A stretch of 34,976 nucleotides of DNA, taken from contig DJFR01000191.1 in NCBI GenBank assembly GCA_002432545.1, forward strand, positions 1-34,976, read 5' to 3'. Of the stretch, positions 6,598-14,623 are shown piece by piece. The translations under genes were made by a program, and so were the position numbers. Under the pieces are notes generated by a model. The model was given only the letters and a program-made list of their open reading frames with translations, was not told where the DNA came from and did no database searches. Position 1 is the first letter of the stretch. Each line of letters opens with the position of its first letter. Origin of the DNA: Flammeovirgaceae bacterium UBA5867. Its GTDB lineage: Bacteria > Bacteroidota > Bacteroidia > Cytophagales > Cyclobacteriaceae.

Positions 6598-9495
6598 ATG
6601 AAAAAATTAGTTTTACTGGCAATCACACTATGTTTGTTATCGCTGGGAGTATATGCACAGAAAACTGTATATATACCTACTCAGTTCGGCACCGCACCCT
6701 GGAACCAATGGTCGTGGGATAAAACGTATCAGTCTACCAACTTTGTTATTTTCTGGGGAAATGTAGTAGGCACTAACCCGGCCACATATTCCAACCCGGA
6801 TCTTCGTTTTGATCCCGCACAACTCGCGGGCTACCTGGAAGCAAGCTTTACCAAGTTTGTTACTGAGATCGGCTTTGTACCCAACACCGGCAAGCTGGGT
6901 ACCTATAAAATTATAGTCGTAATGAACGATACCTATACCGGCAGCGGTGGTCCCACGGGCTGGGCCTTTGGTGGTTCATACGATAATATGATTGGTGCCA
7001 TGTGGGTACATCCCGGGGCAACGCGCGATCCGTATGTACTGAGCCACGAATTTGCGCATTCACTGCAGGGACAAAATAATATACAGCAGAATCCCAATGG
7101 CGGATTTGTAAATTATGAACCGGGTGGTTGGTTCTGGGAATGTCATGCGAACTATATGCGGTGTGTAGAGTTCCCAACATTTGCCAGCGAAGATCTGCCG
7201 CGTTGGCTAATGACGCGTCATTTCCACGTGGCGTCTACACGCCATCACTACAGTACTTTTAAATGGCTGATGAACATTCAGCAGAACTATGGTGGCTATA
7301 ATACGGTGAATCGCCTGTGGCGCGAATCCATTGCCAACGAAACAGCAACTGAAGCGTGGAGACGGATCAGCGGCTGGACACAGGCACAGCTTTGCGATAA
7401 CATGTATGACTATGCCAAACGCGAAGTAAATTACGATTATCCTGCGCAGGGATTCGGAGCCGATATACGCGCACAGGTAAATATATACAAGACACAAGCT
7501 TCCGAAAACTGGTGGCTGTGGCGTGAGTATACCATCCTCGATCAGATCAATGCGAGCAACGGTCGCTATATCGTGCCGCGGTATATGGCACCACAGGATT
7601 ATGGTATGAATGTTATTCCACTATATCCCAACTGTACTTCCAATGCTGTACACATCAAATTCAAAGGACACACGGAAGTAAATGCACAAGCCGGCTGGCG
7701 GTGGGGTTTTGTGGAAGTTACATCAGGAGGAACGTCAATCTATAGTCCGATGCAAAGTGCTGCAACCGGCGAAGCTACCTATACACTCACAGCCGGAACA
7801 TCCAAATTATACCTGGTGGTAATGGGGGCGCCCACTGCCAAACACGACTATGTATGGGAGCCGGGCTTTCCGAAGATCCATCGCTATCCGTATGAAGTGC
7901 GTATTGAGAATGCAGCACCCGAAGGATACCAGAGTAATTTCAGAGCCGATCTGAAATCATTGTTCCCCGGCAGTGCACATGCGAATGGCGGAGGTTGGGT
8001 GGCCAATACCGCTACCGTTGCGTCATCAGTATATGTAGGTCCGAAAGCAGTAGTGCTCGGCAGTTCCAACCTCTCCGGCAGTGTGCGTGTAGAAGGTACC
8101 GCGCGACTTCAGAACGTAACGGCCAGTGGCAGTGCAAAGTTTGCCGGTAATTGTAATGTGAATGGAGGAACCTACACCAATACAGCACAGGTAATCGATG
8201 GAGCTATACTATTCAATAGTAATCTTTCTGGCAATGCAACTTTTAAAGATGTAGCATGGGCCTGGGGATCAACCTATGGTAATGGCGTGGTAGTAGGAGG
8301 CGATGCCGAAATAGGAAGCTGCTCGACACCCGGAGTATATCTGCAAACACCGCATAGTAATAACGGTCGCAACGCCTGTGACGGACAAGGTGCATCGCAC
8401 ACATCGAATATAGACATCAATGCAAGCTATACGAATTTTACCGATGCCGATATGAGCTGGACGGCCATCGGTTGCAGCAGTTGTACACCGACCAGCATTA
8501 CACCCTATACACAAGTGGGAAGTGGTACTTGGACGCAAACCGCGTCAGCAACCGTCAGTGCAGGGACTACTGTAAAATTTGGTCCTGCGCCAAATACAGG
8601 AGGCTCATGGAGCTGGACAGGACCGAATGGATATACAGCATCAACGCGTGAAATTACAATCAGCAATGTTCAATCCAACCTCACCGGAACATATATAGCG
8701 CGCCATACCAATGCATGCGGAGCACAGACCACCCAAAATTTTACGATCGCACTCAACGGCAGTGGTACATCAACAAATATAGCACCGCTGGCAACACGGT
8801 CAACATCGTACGTGTCTCCGTGGGAAACACTGGTAGCTGTTAATGATGGTTTTGTACCGGCAAACTCAAACGACAAATCACAAGGCGCATACGGTAACTG
8901 GAATAATCCGAATTCAATACAATGGGTACAATATGACTGGGCACAGAATTATACCGTTACCTCGGCAGAAGTATATTGGTTCAATGATGGTGGCGGAGTG
9001 CTCACACCTACTACAGCCTATATAGAGTATTGGAACGGTTCAGCGTGGATCAAACTGGCAGACGTACCGTTGCAGACCAATGCATTCAACGCAGTAAATA
9101 TAAATTCTATAAGTCTCAACAGGCTGCGCGTATCGATGCTCAACACAACACAGTCTACCGGTATATTGGAATGGCGCGTGATGGGATATTCGTCAGCTTC
9201 CGCGCGACAAGCTGTTGCTGCTATACCGGATGAAGGTAAATCAGGAAGTATAGTAACATATCCCAATCCAGCATCATCGGAATTTACGGTTGAGCTGAAA
9301 GGATTTGAAGCAAACGAAAACGTTGAACTTCAAATGCTCGATCTGCAAGGTCGGTTGATTCATTCAAAAGCAATGGGAACATCAAGAGCTACGACCTATA
9401 GTAAATCAGCACTGAATGTGAAGGGAGCAGTATATATCCTGAAAGCAACCGGAACGAAGCGAATCATTTCCGGTAAGATTATACTTACCGATTAG
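6598..9495 (+). CDS. secreted multidomain putative zinc metalloprotease (DUF6055-like) with type IX sorting domain
   Basis: The 965-residue protein starts with a signal peptide (MKKLVLLAITLCLLSLGVYAQ). Residues 25-290 resemble the DUF6055 family and carry the zincin motif HEFAH (His150, Glu151, His154). A candidate third ligand is Glu181 in WFWECHANYM. A region near 480-580 has short repeats like VYVGPKAVVLGSSNLSG that suggest a parallel beta-helix. Next come an Ig-like domain (about 640-720) and a discoidin/F5-8-like beta-sandwich (about 728-875, starting NIAPLATRSTSYVSPWE), often a carbohydrate-binding fold. Residues 885-965 form a type A T9SS C-terminal domain (YPNPASSEF ... GAVYILKATG). 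It is likely exported by type IX secretion to the surface or medium. Protease activity is inferred from HExxH only. Confidence 0.82.
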   Translation: MKKLVLLAITLCLLSLGVYAQKTVYIPTQFGTAPWNQWSWDKTYQSTNFVIFWGNVVGTNPATYSNPDLRFDPAQLAGYLEASFTKFVTEIGFVPNTGKLGTYKIIVVMNDTYTGSGGPTGWAFGGSYDNMIGAMWVHPGATRDPYVLSHEFAHSLQGQNNIQQNPNGGFVNYEPGGWFWECHANYMRCVEFPTFASEDLPRWLMTRHFHVASTRHHYSTFKWLMNIQQNYGGYNTVNRLWRESIANETATEAWRRISGWTQAQLCDNMYDYAKREVNYDYPAQGFGADIRAQVNIYKTQASENWWLWREYTILDQINASNGRYIVPRYMAPQDYGMNVIPLYPNCTSNAVHIKFKGHTEVNAQAGWRWGFVEVTSGGTSIYSPMQSAATGEATYTLTAGTSKLYLVVMGAPTAKHDYVWEPGFPKIHRYPYEVRIENAAPEGYQSNFRADLKSLFPGSAHANGGGWVANTATVASSVYVGPKAVVLGSSNLSGSVRVEGTARLQNVTASGSAKFAGNCNVNGGTYTNTAQVIDGAILFNSNLSGNATFKDVAWAWGSTYGNGVVVGGDAEIGSCSTPGVYLQTPHSNNGRNACDGQGASHTSNIDINASYTNFTDADMSWTAIGCSSCTPTSITPYTQVGSGTWTQTASATVSAGTTVKFGPAPNTGGSWSWTGPNGYTASTREITISNVQSNLTGTYIARHTNACGAQTTQNFTIALNGSGTSTNIAPLATRSTSYVSPWETLVAVNDGFVPANSNDKSQGAYGNWNNPNSIQWVQYDWAQNYTVTSAEVYWFNDGGGVLTPTTAYIEYWNGSAWIKLADVPLQTNAFNAVNINSISLNRLRVSMLNTTQSTGILEWRVMGYSSASARQAVAAIPDEGKSGSIVTYPNPASSEFTVELKGFEANENVELQMLDLQGRLIHSKAMGTSRATTYSKSALNVKGAVYILKATGTKRIISGKIILTD

Positions 9496-9500
9496 TTGTC

Positions 9501-9629
9501 CGTTAAACGTTATCAATGAATCGTTATCCGTGAATGCCTTTCACGGATAACGATACCTAAAATATTTATACAAGAGACACTGTGCAAGGGGATTTTTTAC
9601 GAATACCCTATAACGATTAACTTATAACG
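9501..9629. repeat. 7-bp-period repeat arrays in opposing orientation
   Basis: On the plus strand, heptads CGTTAAA, CGTTATC, AATGAAT, CGTTATC, CGTGAAT run in phase from 9501 to 9535. On the minus strand, heptads CGTTATA, AGTTAAT, CGTTATA run from 9629 back to 9609. The two arms face each other across the intergenic region between converging genes, and the right arm abuts the stop codon of the gene at 9631. The same heptads recur at 26797-26845. Confidence 0.6.
9521..9553. terminator. long hairpin between converging genes
   Basis: A perfect 14-bp stem (9521-9534 with 9540-9553) closes a 5-nt loop. There is no T tract on either side, but its position between converging genes suggests bidirectional termination or mRNA 3'-end protection. 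Its left arm is built from the 7-bp repeat heptads. Confidence 0.55.
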
Positions 9630-9630
9630 G

Positions 9631-10074
9631 CTAGCGATCGGCTACATTCTCCTGCACTTCACCACCGGCGGTAAACGTCACCTTACGATCATCCGCGGCT
9701 CCATCCAACTCAACCTGGTATACCACTTTGCCATCAACCTCAATCTTATCCGTATCATCTATTTTATAGCTACCGAAATCTTTTTCGATCTTCTTTACTA
9801 TTTCCTGTGGTAGTTCTTTCTTCGCTATATCTTCCTTGTGTTTTTTGATATTGCCGCTTTTGTCGATCCATATATCGTGATCGCGCGTTCCTATTTCAAA
9901 ATCAACTTTATACTGATCGCCTTTTAGTTCCCAATCGATGTCAGTTGCATTCGGGAATTTTACCTGGAAGGAATTCAGCACAACAGAAGGAACCTGGCTC
10001 TGAGGTATATCCTGTGCATTCGCATTTACATTCACTACCCATGCTGCTAATAAAATAATGATGAGCTTTTTCAT
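9631..10074 (-). CDS. periplasmic PepSY-like protein
   Basis: The 147-residue protein begins with a signal peptide (MKKLIIILLAAWVVNVNANAQ). Two tandem PepSY-like halves follow: VVLNSFQVKFPNATDIDWEL with KVDFEIGTRDHDIWIDKSGNI, then LPQEIVKKIEKDFGSYKIDDTDKIEVDGKVVYQVELDG with VTFTAGGEV. This is the Bacteroidota PepSY-like (DUF2874) layout, small exported proteins related in fold to beta-lactamase-inhibitor-like domains. Their biochemical role is not established. It is the last of four minus-strand genes (regulator, kinase, outer membrane protein, PepSY-like), with an 84-nt gap from the gene before it. Such proteins are common targets of neighbouring two-component systems, so control by the pair at 11072-13014 is likely but inferred. 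Confidence 0.8.
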   Translation of the reverse strand: MKKLIIILLAAWVVNVNANAQDIPQSQVPSVVLNSFQVKFPNATDIDWELKGDQYKVDFEIGTRDHDIWIDKSGNIKKHKEDIAKKELPQEIVKKIEKDFGSYKIDDTDKIEVDGKVVYQVELDGAADDRKVTFTAGGEVQENVADR

Positions 10075-10158
10075 ACCTGAATTTTTTATGTTTAAAGTAT
10101 AGTTTAATTACAGTTGTAAAGGTCAACCTCAAATCAGGAAACATTTAGGAAAAACGGG

Positions 10159-10974
10159 TCATCGCGATATTTTTTTTCGCGGTTCATATATCCAGCGCAA
10201 CAGGAAATCAAGTTTCTCTTCGGTGTTTCCGGCTGGTATACCAATAGCCAGTCCTAAAGCAACCTGGTTGGACAATGCCATTTTTACCTGCGGACGAATC
10301 ATCATTGATAATTTTTCTCCGGTTAGTTCTTTATTAAATTCTATACCGATAAAATTTTTTGTGCCGGGCAAGACATAATCTATGTTCGTATTGATGAGGA
10401 ACGATTGCAAATGATGTTGCTCATCAGACTCAAAAGATGGACCGGTATACAGCAGTGTGTGTAACCTTCCCCAACGCTTCGCTACAATAACGAATGGATT
10501 GTGTGTACTGCCGGAATAGTGCAGCATATCAAAACTTTTTCCATGCATTTCATATATATACCCAACGGCCAGCGTGGTCTGGTGTTTTTCAGAAACAAAG
10601 AATGAATATTGGAAAGCGGCTTTAATACCTTCAAGCCCGGTTTGTGTTTTTTCATGAGCAGGATCTTCGCGCTCCGGAACGCTGTGAAACGAGAATGGCA
10701 ACTCAATTTCGACTCCCAATCGGTTTACAGGAGCAAACTCATATTCAACCAGGTATGATTGAATGGTATAGGCATCGGTGCTGATCATACCCATCCCTAT
10801 ATTTAGTTCACGTTCACCTTTGCGCGCTCCGAGGTCGCGTATAAGATCAAAGAACACCGGTTCGGCATGCGACACCTTTGCCGGTAACATCGAAGTGCTG
10901 GTTTGTGAAAATACGGTTGGCCCTGCAATAAAGAGCAGCAGTAAAAGAAGTAGTCTGTGATATACCATAAGCAT
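10159..10974 (-). CDS. HAEPLYID-type outer membrane beta-barrel protein
   Basis: The 271-residue protein has a signal peptide (MLMVYHRLLLLLLLFIAGPTVFSQ) and then the family hallmark HAEPVFFDLIRDLGARKGERELNIG (split here as HAEPVFFDLIRD and LGARKGERELNIG), a variant of HAEPLYID. The rest alternates polar and aromatic residues in short strands (YTIQSYLVEYEFAPVNRLG, IKAAFQYSFFVSEKHQTTLAVGYIY), as expected of an outer membrane barrel. Members are sometimes misnamed phosphoribosylformylglycinamidine synthase in databases; nothing here supports a purine enzyme. It sits 97 nt after the histidine kinase gene and 84 nt before the PepSY-like gene, on the same strand. Its substrate or ligand is unknown; ion or metal stress handling is a guess from context. 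Confidence 0.75.
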   Translation of the reverse strand: MLMVYHRLLLLLLLFIAGPTVFSQTSTSMLPAKVSHAEPVFFDLIRDLGARKGERELNIGMGMISTDAYTIQSYLVEYEFAPVNRLGVEIELPFSFHSVPEREDPAHEKTQTGLEGIKAAFQYSFFVSEKHQTTLAVGYIYEMHGKSFDMLHYSGSTHNPFVIVAKRWGRLHTLLYTGPSFESDEQHHLQSFLINTNIDYVLPGTKNFIGIEFNKELTGEKLSMMIRPQVKMALSNQVALGLAIGIPAGNTEEKLDFLLRWIYEPRKKISR

Positions 10975-11071
10975 GATTGTTTACAAGGGGCAAGGAAATA
11001 CCACAATCAGGAAACAATCGGGAAGGAGAGATATAGTATATAAAAATTAAAGCCCGGGTTTAGACGATTCG

Positions 11072-12340
11072 CTAAAACTGTATTAAGAATGTATGCTGCC
11101 CATTTGTATAGGAATAACGAATGGTATACCCATAATAATCAATGATTGACTTTACAATGGCCAGTCCGAGCCCGGTGGAGTTTTTTGCAGCAGAGTTTTT
11201 ATAGAACCGATCAAAGATGTGTGATGGATCAAGAGAACCGGTATGACTGGTATTGCTTACTGATATACCGGTAGCATGTATTGTAACCATTACAGAGCCA
11301 TCCGGGTAATTATGAAGAATGGCATTTTTGATCAGGTTGGACAGCAGAATTTCTGCCAGCTCTGCATTGAGGCTATATATACAGGTGCCGGGCTGCGTAA
11401 CTGATATTTTTACGGACTTGAATTCAGAAAGATCGCCAAATGCCGATGCCAGGCGAAGTGCAAGTTCATTGAAGTTTACCGATGTCTGTTGTGGAAACTG
11501 TCGGTTTTCGATACGCGATAGGAGCAGCAACGTTTTGTTCAGGCGTGTAAGTCTTTCGAGCGATTCAATAACCGTACTGATCTCCTGAAGTTGGTCGTCT
11601 GAAAGTGAATTCTTTTCCGTAAGCAGTTCCAGTTTGTTGATGCTGATTGCGAGCGGTGTCTGTAATTCGTGCGATGCATTTTCAATAAACTGTTTCTGAC
11701 TATTAAATATAGCAATGTTCCGTTGCAGCAACGCAGATACTGTATCATTCAGAATATTGAACTCACTGACATTGGTTTTCACTGCCGAGAAATTCTCGTT
11801 GCTTCCCAACCTGAAATTTTTCAGTTTATCCAGAATAGTATAGAAGGGCTTCCACACTTTTCGCAGTAATACGTTATTGATGATGAGCACACTGGCCAAC
11901 AGTACAATATATAGCCACACAATGGCATAGAAAAGATCCTCAATCAGATCATCTTCTTCCACCATAGAGGATACGATCTGCAACTCGTAATATTTACCGT
12001 TGGAAGCGCGAAACACGGTCTTCAGCATGCGTACAGGCTCATAATCTTTTTCATTCTGCATATATAGTGTAGAGTCCATGTATATATCGCGAACGTGAAG
12101 GGCATGTTGATCGGTGATCTCGTGGATGGCATAGTTGCTTTCCATGAATTCTGTTTTGTGGATCAGCGTAGTGTCACTCTCTACTTTTCGGATGATGAGA
12201 ATTTTTGAATTCTCCAGACCATCATCAATGCTGTCGTAGATTTCATCGAGCATGTTAACATAGAAGATAACCGCCCACACGCCAACAACAACCAGCAGTG
12301 CTATGGAAAGATAAGAGAGTGTATAGTTTAGTAATTTCAA
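11072..12340 (-). CDS. membrane sensor histidine kinase
   Basis: The 422-residue kinase has a first membrane helix (about 8-30), a periplasmic sensor of about 105 residues, a second helix (about 136-158), a short linker, and the H box FIENASHELQTPLA (His224). The N box is SNLIKNAILHN and the G2 box is NSTGLGLAIVKSI. The usual D-x-G-x-G of the G1 box is replaced by SNTSHTG, a variant common in Bacteroidota kinases. Translation seems to start at TTG (12340), overlapping the regulator's TGA stop by 3 nt (12337-12340 region). The next Met is residue 30, which would remove the first helix, so TTG is the better choice. It should phosphorylate the regulator encoded just upstream. Confidence 0.88.
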   Translation of the reverse strand: MKLLNYTLSYLSIALLVVVGVWAVIFYVNMLDEIYDSIDDGLENSKILIIRKVESDTTLIHKTEFMESNYAIHEITDQHALHVRDIYMDSTLYMQNEKDYEPVRMLKTVFRASNGKYYELQIVSSMVEEDDLIEDLFYAIVWLYIVLLASVLIINNVLLRKVWKPFYTILDKLKNFRLGSNENFSAVKTNVSEFNILNDTVSALLQRNIAIFNSQKQFIENASHELQTPLAISINKLELLTEKNSLSDDQLQEISTVIESLERLTRLNKTLLLLSRIENRQFPQQTSVNFNELALRLASAFGDLSEFKSVKISVTQPGTCIYSLNAELAEILLSNLIKNAILHNYPDGSVMVTIHATGISVSNTSHTGSLDPSHIFDRFYKNSAAKNSTGLGLAIVKSIIDYYGYTIRYSYTNGQHTFLIQF

Positions 12341-13014
12341 TGCGCAATCAGTTTATAGCCTACACCGTATACAGCCTGTATCTCCAGCTGTGCCCCGGTA
12401 TCTTTTAATTTTTTACGCAGGTTCTTGATCTGCGAGTATATAAATTCAAAATCATCAGCCTGATCGATGTGATCGCCCCAGATATGTTCTGCCAGGGCCG
12501 CTTTGTTAATAAGTCTGTTTTTGTTAGCTATAAAATACGTGAGTATATCAAACTCTTTCCGGTTCAGCGATACCGGTTCGTGATTGATATAGAGGAGCCG
12601 GTCATCAACGTTGATCTTTACATTATTCAGTTCAATTATATTCTGACCATCCATACTCTTTCTGCGGATCACCGATTTAACGCGGGCCGTGAGCTCGGAT
12701 AAGTGAAACGGTTTAGCCAGGTAATCGTCCGCCCCGAGATTGAGACCGTGAACTTTATCATCAACCGAATTCTTAGCTGAGATAATGATCACATTCTCCT
12801 GCTTCCTCATTTTTTTCAAGGCATCCAGAACAGAAAGACCACTTCCGCCCGGTAACATAATGTCCAATAGAATACAGTCGTATTGGTAGCCGGTAACTTT
12901 GTCGAGTGCTGTGGTATAATCGGCAGCTGACTCCACAAGAAAGTTTTCCTTTTCAAGAGAACTTACGATAACGTTGCGCAGTTCATCTTCATCTTCAATT
13001 ACCAGTATTTTCAT
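12337..13014 (-). CDS. OmpR/PhoB-family response regulator
   Basis: The 225-residue protein has a receiver domain with acidic residues in VIEDEDE, phospho-acceptor Asp51 in LLDIMLPGGSG, Ser79 in IIISAKN and Lys101 in AKPFH. A C-terminal winged helix (about 128-223) carries the OmpR-type recognition region (ADDFEFIYSQIKNLRKKL, VYGVGYKL). It is the first gene of the minus-strand cluster, translationally coupled to its kinase. Likely targets include its own operon with the outer membrane and PepSY-like genes; operator sites could not be identified by eye. A -7-like element lies at 13049-13056. Confidence 0.93.
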   Translation of the reverse strand: MKILVIEDEDELRNVIVSSLEKENFLVESAADYTTALDKVTGYQYDCILLDIMLPGGSGLSVLDALKKMRKQENVIIISAKNSVDDKVHGLNLGADDYLAKPFHLSELTARVKSVIRRKSMDGQNIIELNNVKINVDDRLLYINHEPVSLNRKEFDILTYFIANKNRLINKAALAEHIWGDHIDQADDFEFIYSQIKNLRKKLKDTGAQLEIQAVYGVGYKLIAH

Positions 13015-13048
13015 TCGATGTGGCGTATATTCGTTCAGAAATACTAAT

Positions 13049-13056
13049 CAAAAGTA
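13049..13056 (-). promoter_or_regulatory. candidate -7 element for the regulator-kinase cluster
   Basis: Read on the minus strand this is TACTTTTG, an exact TAnnTTTG match, 35 nt before the regulator's start codon. A matching -33 TTTG is not evident, which lowers confidence. Confidence 0.45.
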
Positions 13057-13156
13057 AGGATGAAAACCGGAAAGAAATGGGAATGATTTTGATTTCATCC
13101 CGGAAGAAAAAGCAAAACCCGGGCGCTCATTCCTAAATCTTTCCGGAATTCGCTTT

Positions 13157-13164
13157 TATTTTTG
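13157..13164 (+). promoter_or_regulatory. candidate -7 element for the lipoprotein gene at 13188
   Basis: TATTTTTG matches TAnnTTTG exactly and ends 23 nt before the ATG at 13188. It is divergent from the minus-strand element at 13049. No strong -33 element is seen at the right spacing. Confidence 0.4.
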
Positions 13165-13187
13165 CTCCTGTAATAACACGTTTTTGT

Positions 13188-14066
13188 ATGAAACTTAAAA
13201 TTGCAATAGTTTGTATGGTGGCCTTCGTTTCGTGTATGCAAACGAGAAAGGACACGTTTACCGATAAATTCGAAAAAGGACAACGATTATCGGAAGTCAA
13301 GTCGAAAAAACTCAAAGAGGTGTCTGGTATAGCTTCCAGCGTTACGAACGCAGGAATGTTATGGGCACTGAATGACAGCGGCAATGAACCGGAGATTTAC
13401 CTGATTGATAAAGATCTCAACATTGTATATACATGTCGCCTCGCAGGAATTAAAAACCGCGACTGGGAGGATATATCGGTAGGGCCGGGCCCGGACGCTG
13501 ACCAAAGCTATATTTACATTGGTGATATTGGCGATAATGAAAGTGTATATCCTTATAAATATATCTATCGTTTGCCTGAACCGCGTGTTGCATCAGGACA
13601 CCGTGATACAACGGTTGCTGCTGTCGATCGCATTGTCTTTAAACTTGCAGATGCTATAAAGGATACCGAGTCGCTGATGATCGATCACAAAACAAAAGAT
13701 CTGTATGTAGTATCCAAACGTGAAGACCCGGTATATGTGTATACATTAAAATATCCGTATAGCACCACCGATACGTTAACAGCATCCACTACCGTATTGC
13801 TGCCGTATGCCAGCATTGTATCGGCCGACTATCAATCCAGGAGTGGAGATGTGTTGATGAAGAACTACGATCACATTTTTTACTGGGAGAACAGTAAAGG
13901 AGAAGACTTGATGACGCTTCTTCAAAAGCGACCGGTAGAAGTTCCATACGAACCCGAGCCACAGGGTGAATCAATCGCCTGGGCGACCGATGGCTCCGGT
14001 TTTTATACCATCAGCGAATCGAAGAAGAAAGAGAAATCGTATCTCTACTTCTATAAGCGAAAGTAA
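13188..14066 (+). CDS. putative lipoprotein, beta-propeller-like, unknown function
   Basis: The 292-residue protein starts MKLKIAIVCMVAFVSCMQ, a lipoprotein signal with lipobox F-V-S-C (Cys16). The mature part has repeating strands with aspartates in turns (SGIASS ... LWALNDSGNEPEIYLID, DWEDISVGPGPD, YIYIGDIGDNES, DTESLMIDHKTKDLYVVSKRE, GSGFYTISE). These suggest a propeller similar to SdiA-regulated or esterase-like phytase-type proteins. No catalytic residues can be assigned with confidence. It is a single gene, divergent from the regulator-kinase cluster, followed by a hairpin terminator at 14088. The location is probably the inner face of the outer membrane or the surface. Confidence 0.65.
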   Translation: MKLKIAIVCMVAFVSCMQTRKDTFTDKFEKGQRLSEVKSKKLKEVSGIASSVTNAGMLWALNDSGNEPEIYLIDKDLNIVYTCRLAGIKNRDWEDISVGPGPDADQSYIYIGDIGDNESVYPYKYIYRLPEPRVASGHRDTTVAAVDRIVFKLADAIKDTESLMIDHKTKDLYVVSKREDPVYVYTLKYPYSTTDTLTASTTVLLPYASIVSADYQSRSGDVLMKNYDHIFYWENSKGEDLMTLLQKRPVEVPYEPEPQGESIAWATDGSGFYTISESKKKEKSYLYFYKRK

Positions 14067-14087
14067 AATTCACAGACCATCGGTAAA

Positions 14088-14124
14088 AAAGCATTGTATA
14101 ATTTTTATGCAATGCTTTATTTTT
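14088..14124 (+). terminator. hairpin terminator overlapping the next promoter
   Basis: AAAGCATTG (14088-14096) pairs with CAATGCTTT (14110-14118) around a 13-nt AT-rich loop, followed by ATTTTT. It lies 22 nt after the lipoprotein stop codon. Its T run doubles as part of the -7 box at 14118. Confidence 0.65.
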
Positions 14125-14125
14125 G
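14094..14125 (+). promoter_or_regulatory. candidate promoter of the ModE-like regulator
   Basis: TATTTTTG (14118-14125) matches the -7 consensus TAnnTTTG, and TTG (14094-14096) lies 21 nt upstream, within the expected 19-21 nt for the -33 element. The ATG follows 27 nt after the -7 box. Confidence 0.5.
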
Positions 14126-14152
14126 ATATATAGATACCAGAATTAACATACG

Positions 14153-14500
14153 ATGGCAAAAGCAAAAAAAGAGATCCGCGTCAGAGTTTGGGTTGATCTG
14201 GATGGTGAGCGATTCTTCGGCCCGGGACGCGCAGAGTTGTTACAGTTGATACAGGACACCGGTTCCATTTCAAAAGCCGCCAAATCAATGGGTATGTCGT
14301 ATAAGAAGGCGTGGGCTATGGTAGATGAAATGAACGAGAAAGCGAAGAAGCCTTATGTTGTGGCGCAGAAAGGCGGGCAAAAAGGCGGTGGAACTGAAGT
14401 GACAGAAGCCGGTAAGAAAATGGTGGAAGCCTATACGAAAATGATGAGTCGCATTCACGCCATCGTTGAAAAAGAAAAGTCGCTGCTCGATTACGTTTGA
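14153..14500 (+). CDS. ModE-type winged-helix regulator (N-terminal domain only)
   Basis: The 115-residue protein corresponds to the DNA-binding half of the molybdenum regulator ModE. It opens with VRVWVDLDGERFFGPGRAELLQLI, given here as VRVWVDLDGERF then FGPGRAELLQLI. A helix-turn-helix follows (TGSISKAAKSMGMSYKKAWAMVDEMN), and a wing is rich in Gly (QKGGQKGGGTEVTEAGKKM). Full-length ModE is about 260 residues with two molybdate-binding TOBE/Mop domains; these are absent, so metal sensing, if any, needs another route. Downstream are a terminator hairpin and, before the TonB receptor, a palindrome with ModE-box geometry (14594-14617). Control of that receptor is the natural inference. DNA-binding family confidence is high; molybdate response is unproven. 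Confidence 0.85.
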   Translation: MAKAKKEIRVRVWVDLDGERFFGPGRAELLQLIQDTGSISKAAKSMGMSYKKAWAMVDEMNEKAKKPYVVAQKGGQKGGGTEVTEAGKKMVEAYTKMMSRIHAIVEKEKSLLDYV

Positions 14501-14557
14501 CAGTTGCAAGCGGTTGATCGTCCGGTAATCTCTTAAAATTATACTGATTCATAAAGG

Positions 14558-14586
14558 ATGGAAGAAATAGTACTTCCATTTTTTTA
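14558..14586 (+). terminator. terminator of the ModE-like gene
   Basis: ATGGAAG (14558-14564) pairs with CTTCCAT (14573-14579) around an 8-nt loop, followed by a run of T. It lies 57 nt after the regulator stop. The ATG at 14558, an alternative start for the receptor, sits in this stem, which argues against its use. Confidence 0.65.
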
Positions 14587-14593
14587 TATTTTT

Positions 14594-14617
14594 CGATATG
14601 TTCACGTGTACATATCG
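14594..14617. promoter_or_regulatory. candidate ModE operator (24-bp palindrome)
   Basis: CGATATGT (14594-14601), spacer TCACGTGT, and ACATATCG (14610-14617) form a 24-bp palindrome with a single mismatched base pair; even the spacer contains CACGTG. The E. coli mod operator, as I recall it, has the same 8-8-8 layout, CGTTATAT then 8 nt then ACATAACG. The site ends 6 nt before the receptor's ATG and overlaps or follows the likely transcription start, a position suited to repression by the ModE-like protein encoded upstream. Confidence 0.7.
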
Positions 14618-14623
14618 CTTATT

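Noticed and set aside
10159..10974. Phosphoribosylformylglycinamidine synthase
   Set aside because: The HAEPLYID-like family is sometimes given this name, but the protein has a signal peptide and barrel strands and no purine-synthesis motifs.
14558..14623. Upstream start of the TonB receptor
   Set aside because: The ATG lies in the terminator stem of the modE-like gene and the extension would translate the ModE-box palindrome; the signal peptide begins at 14624.
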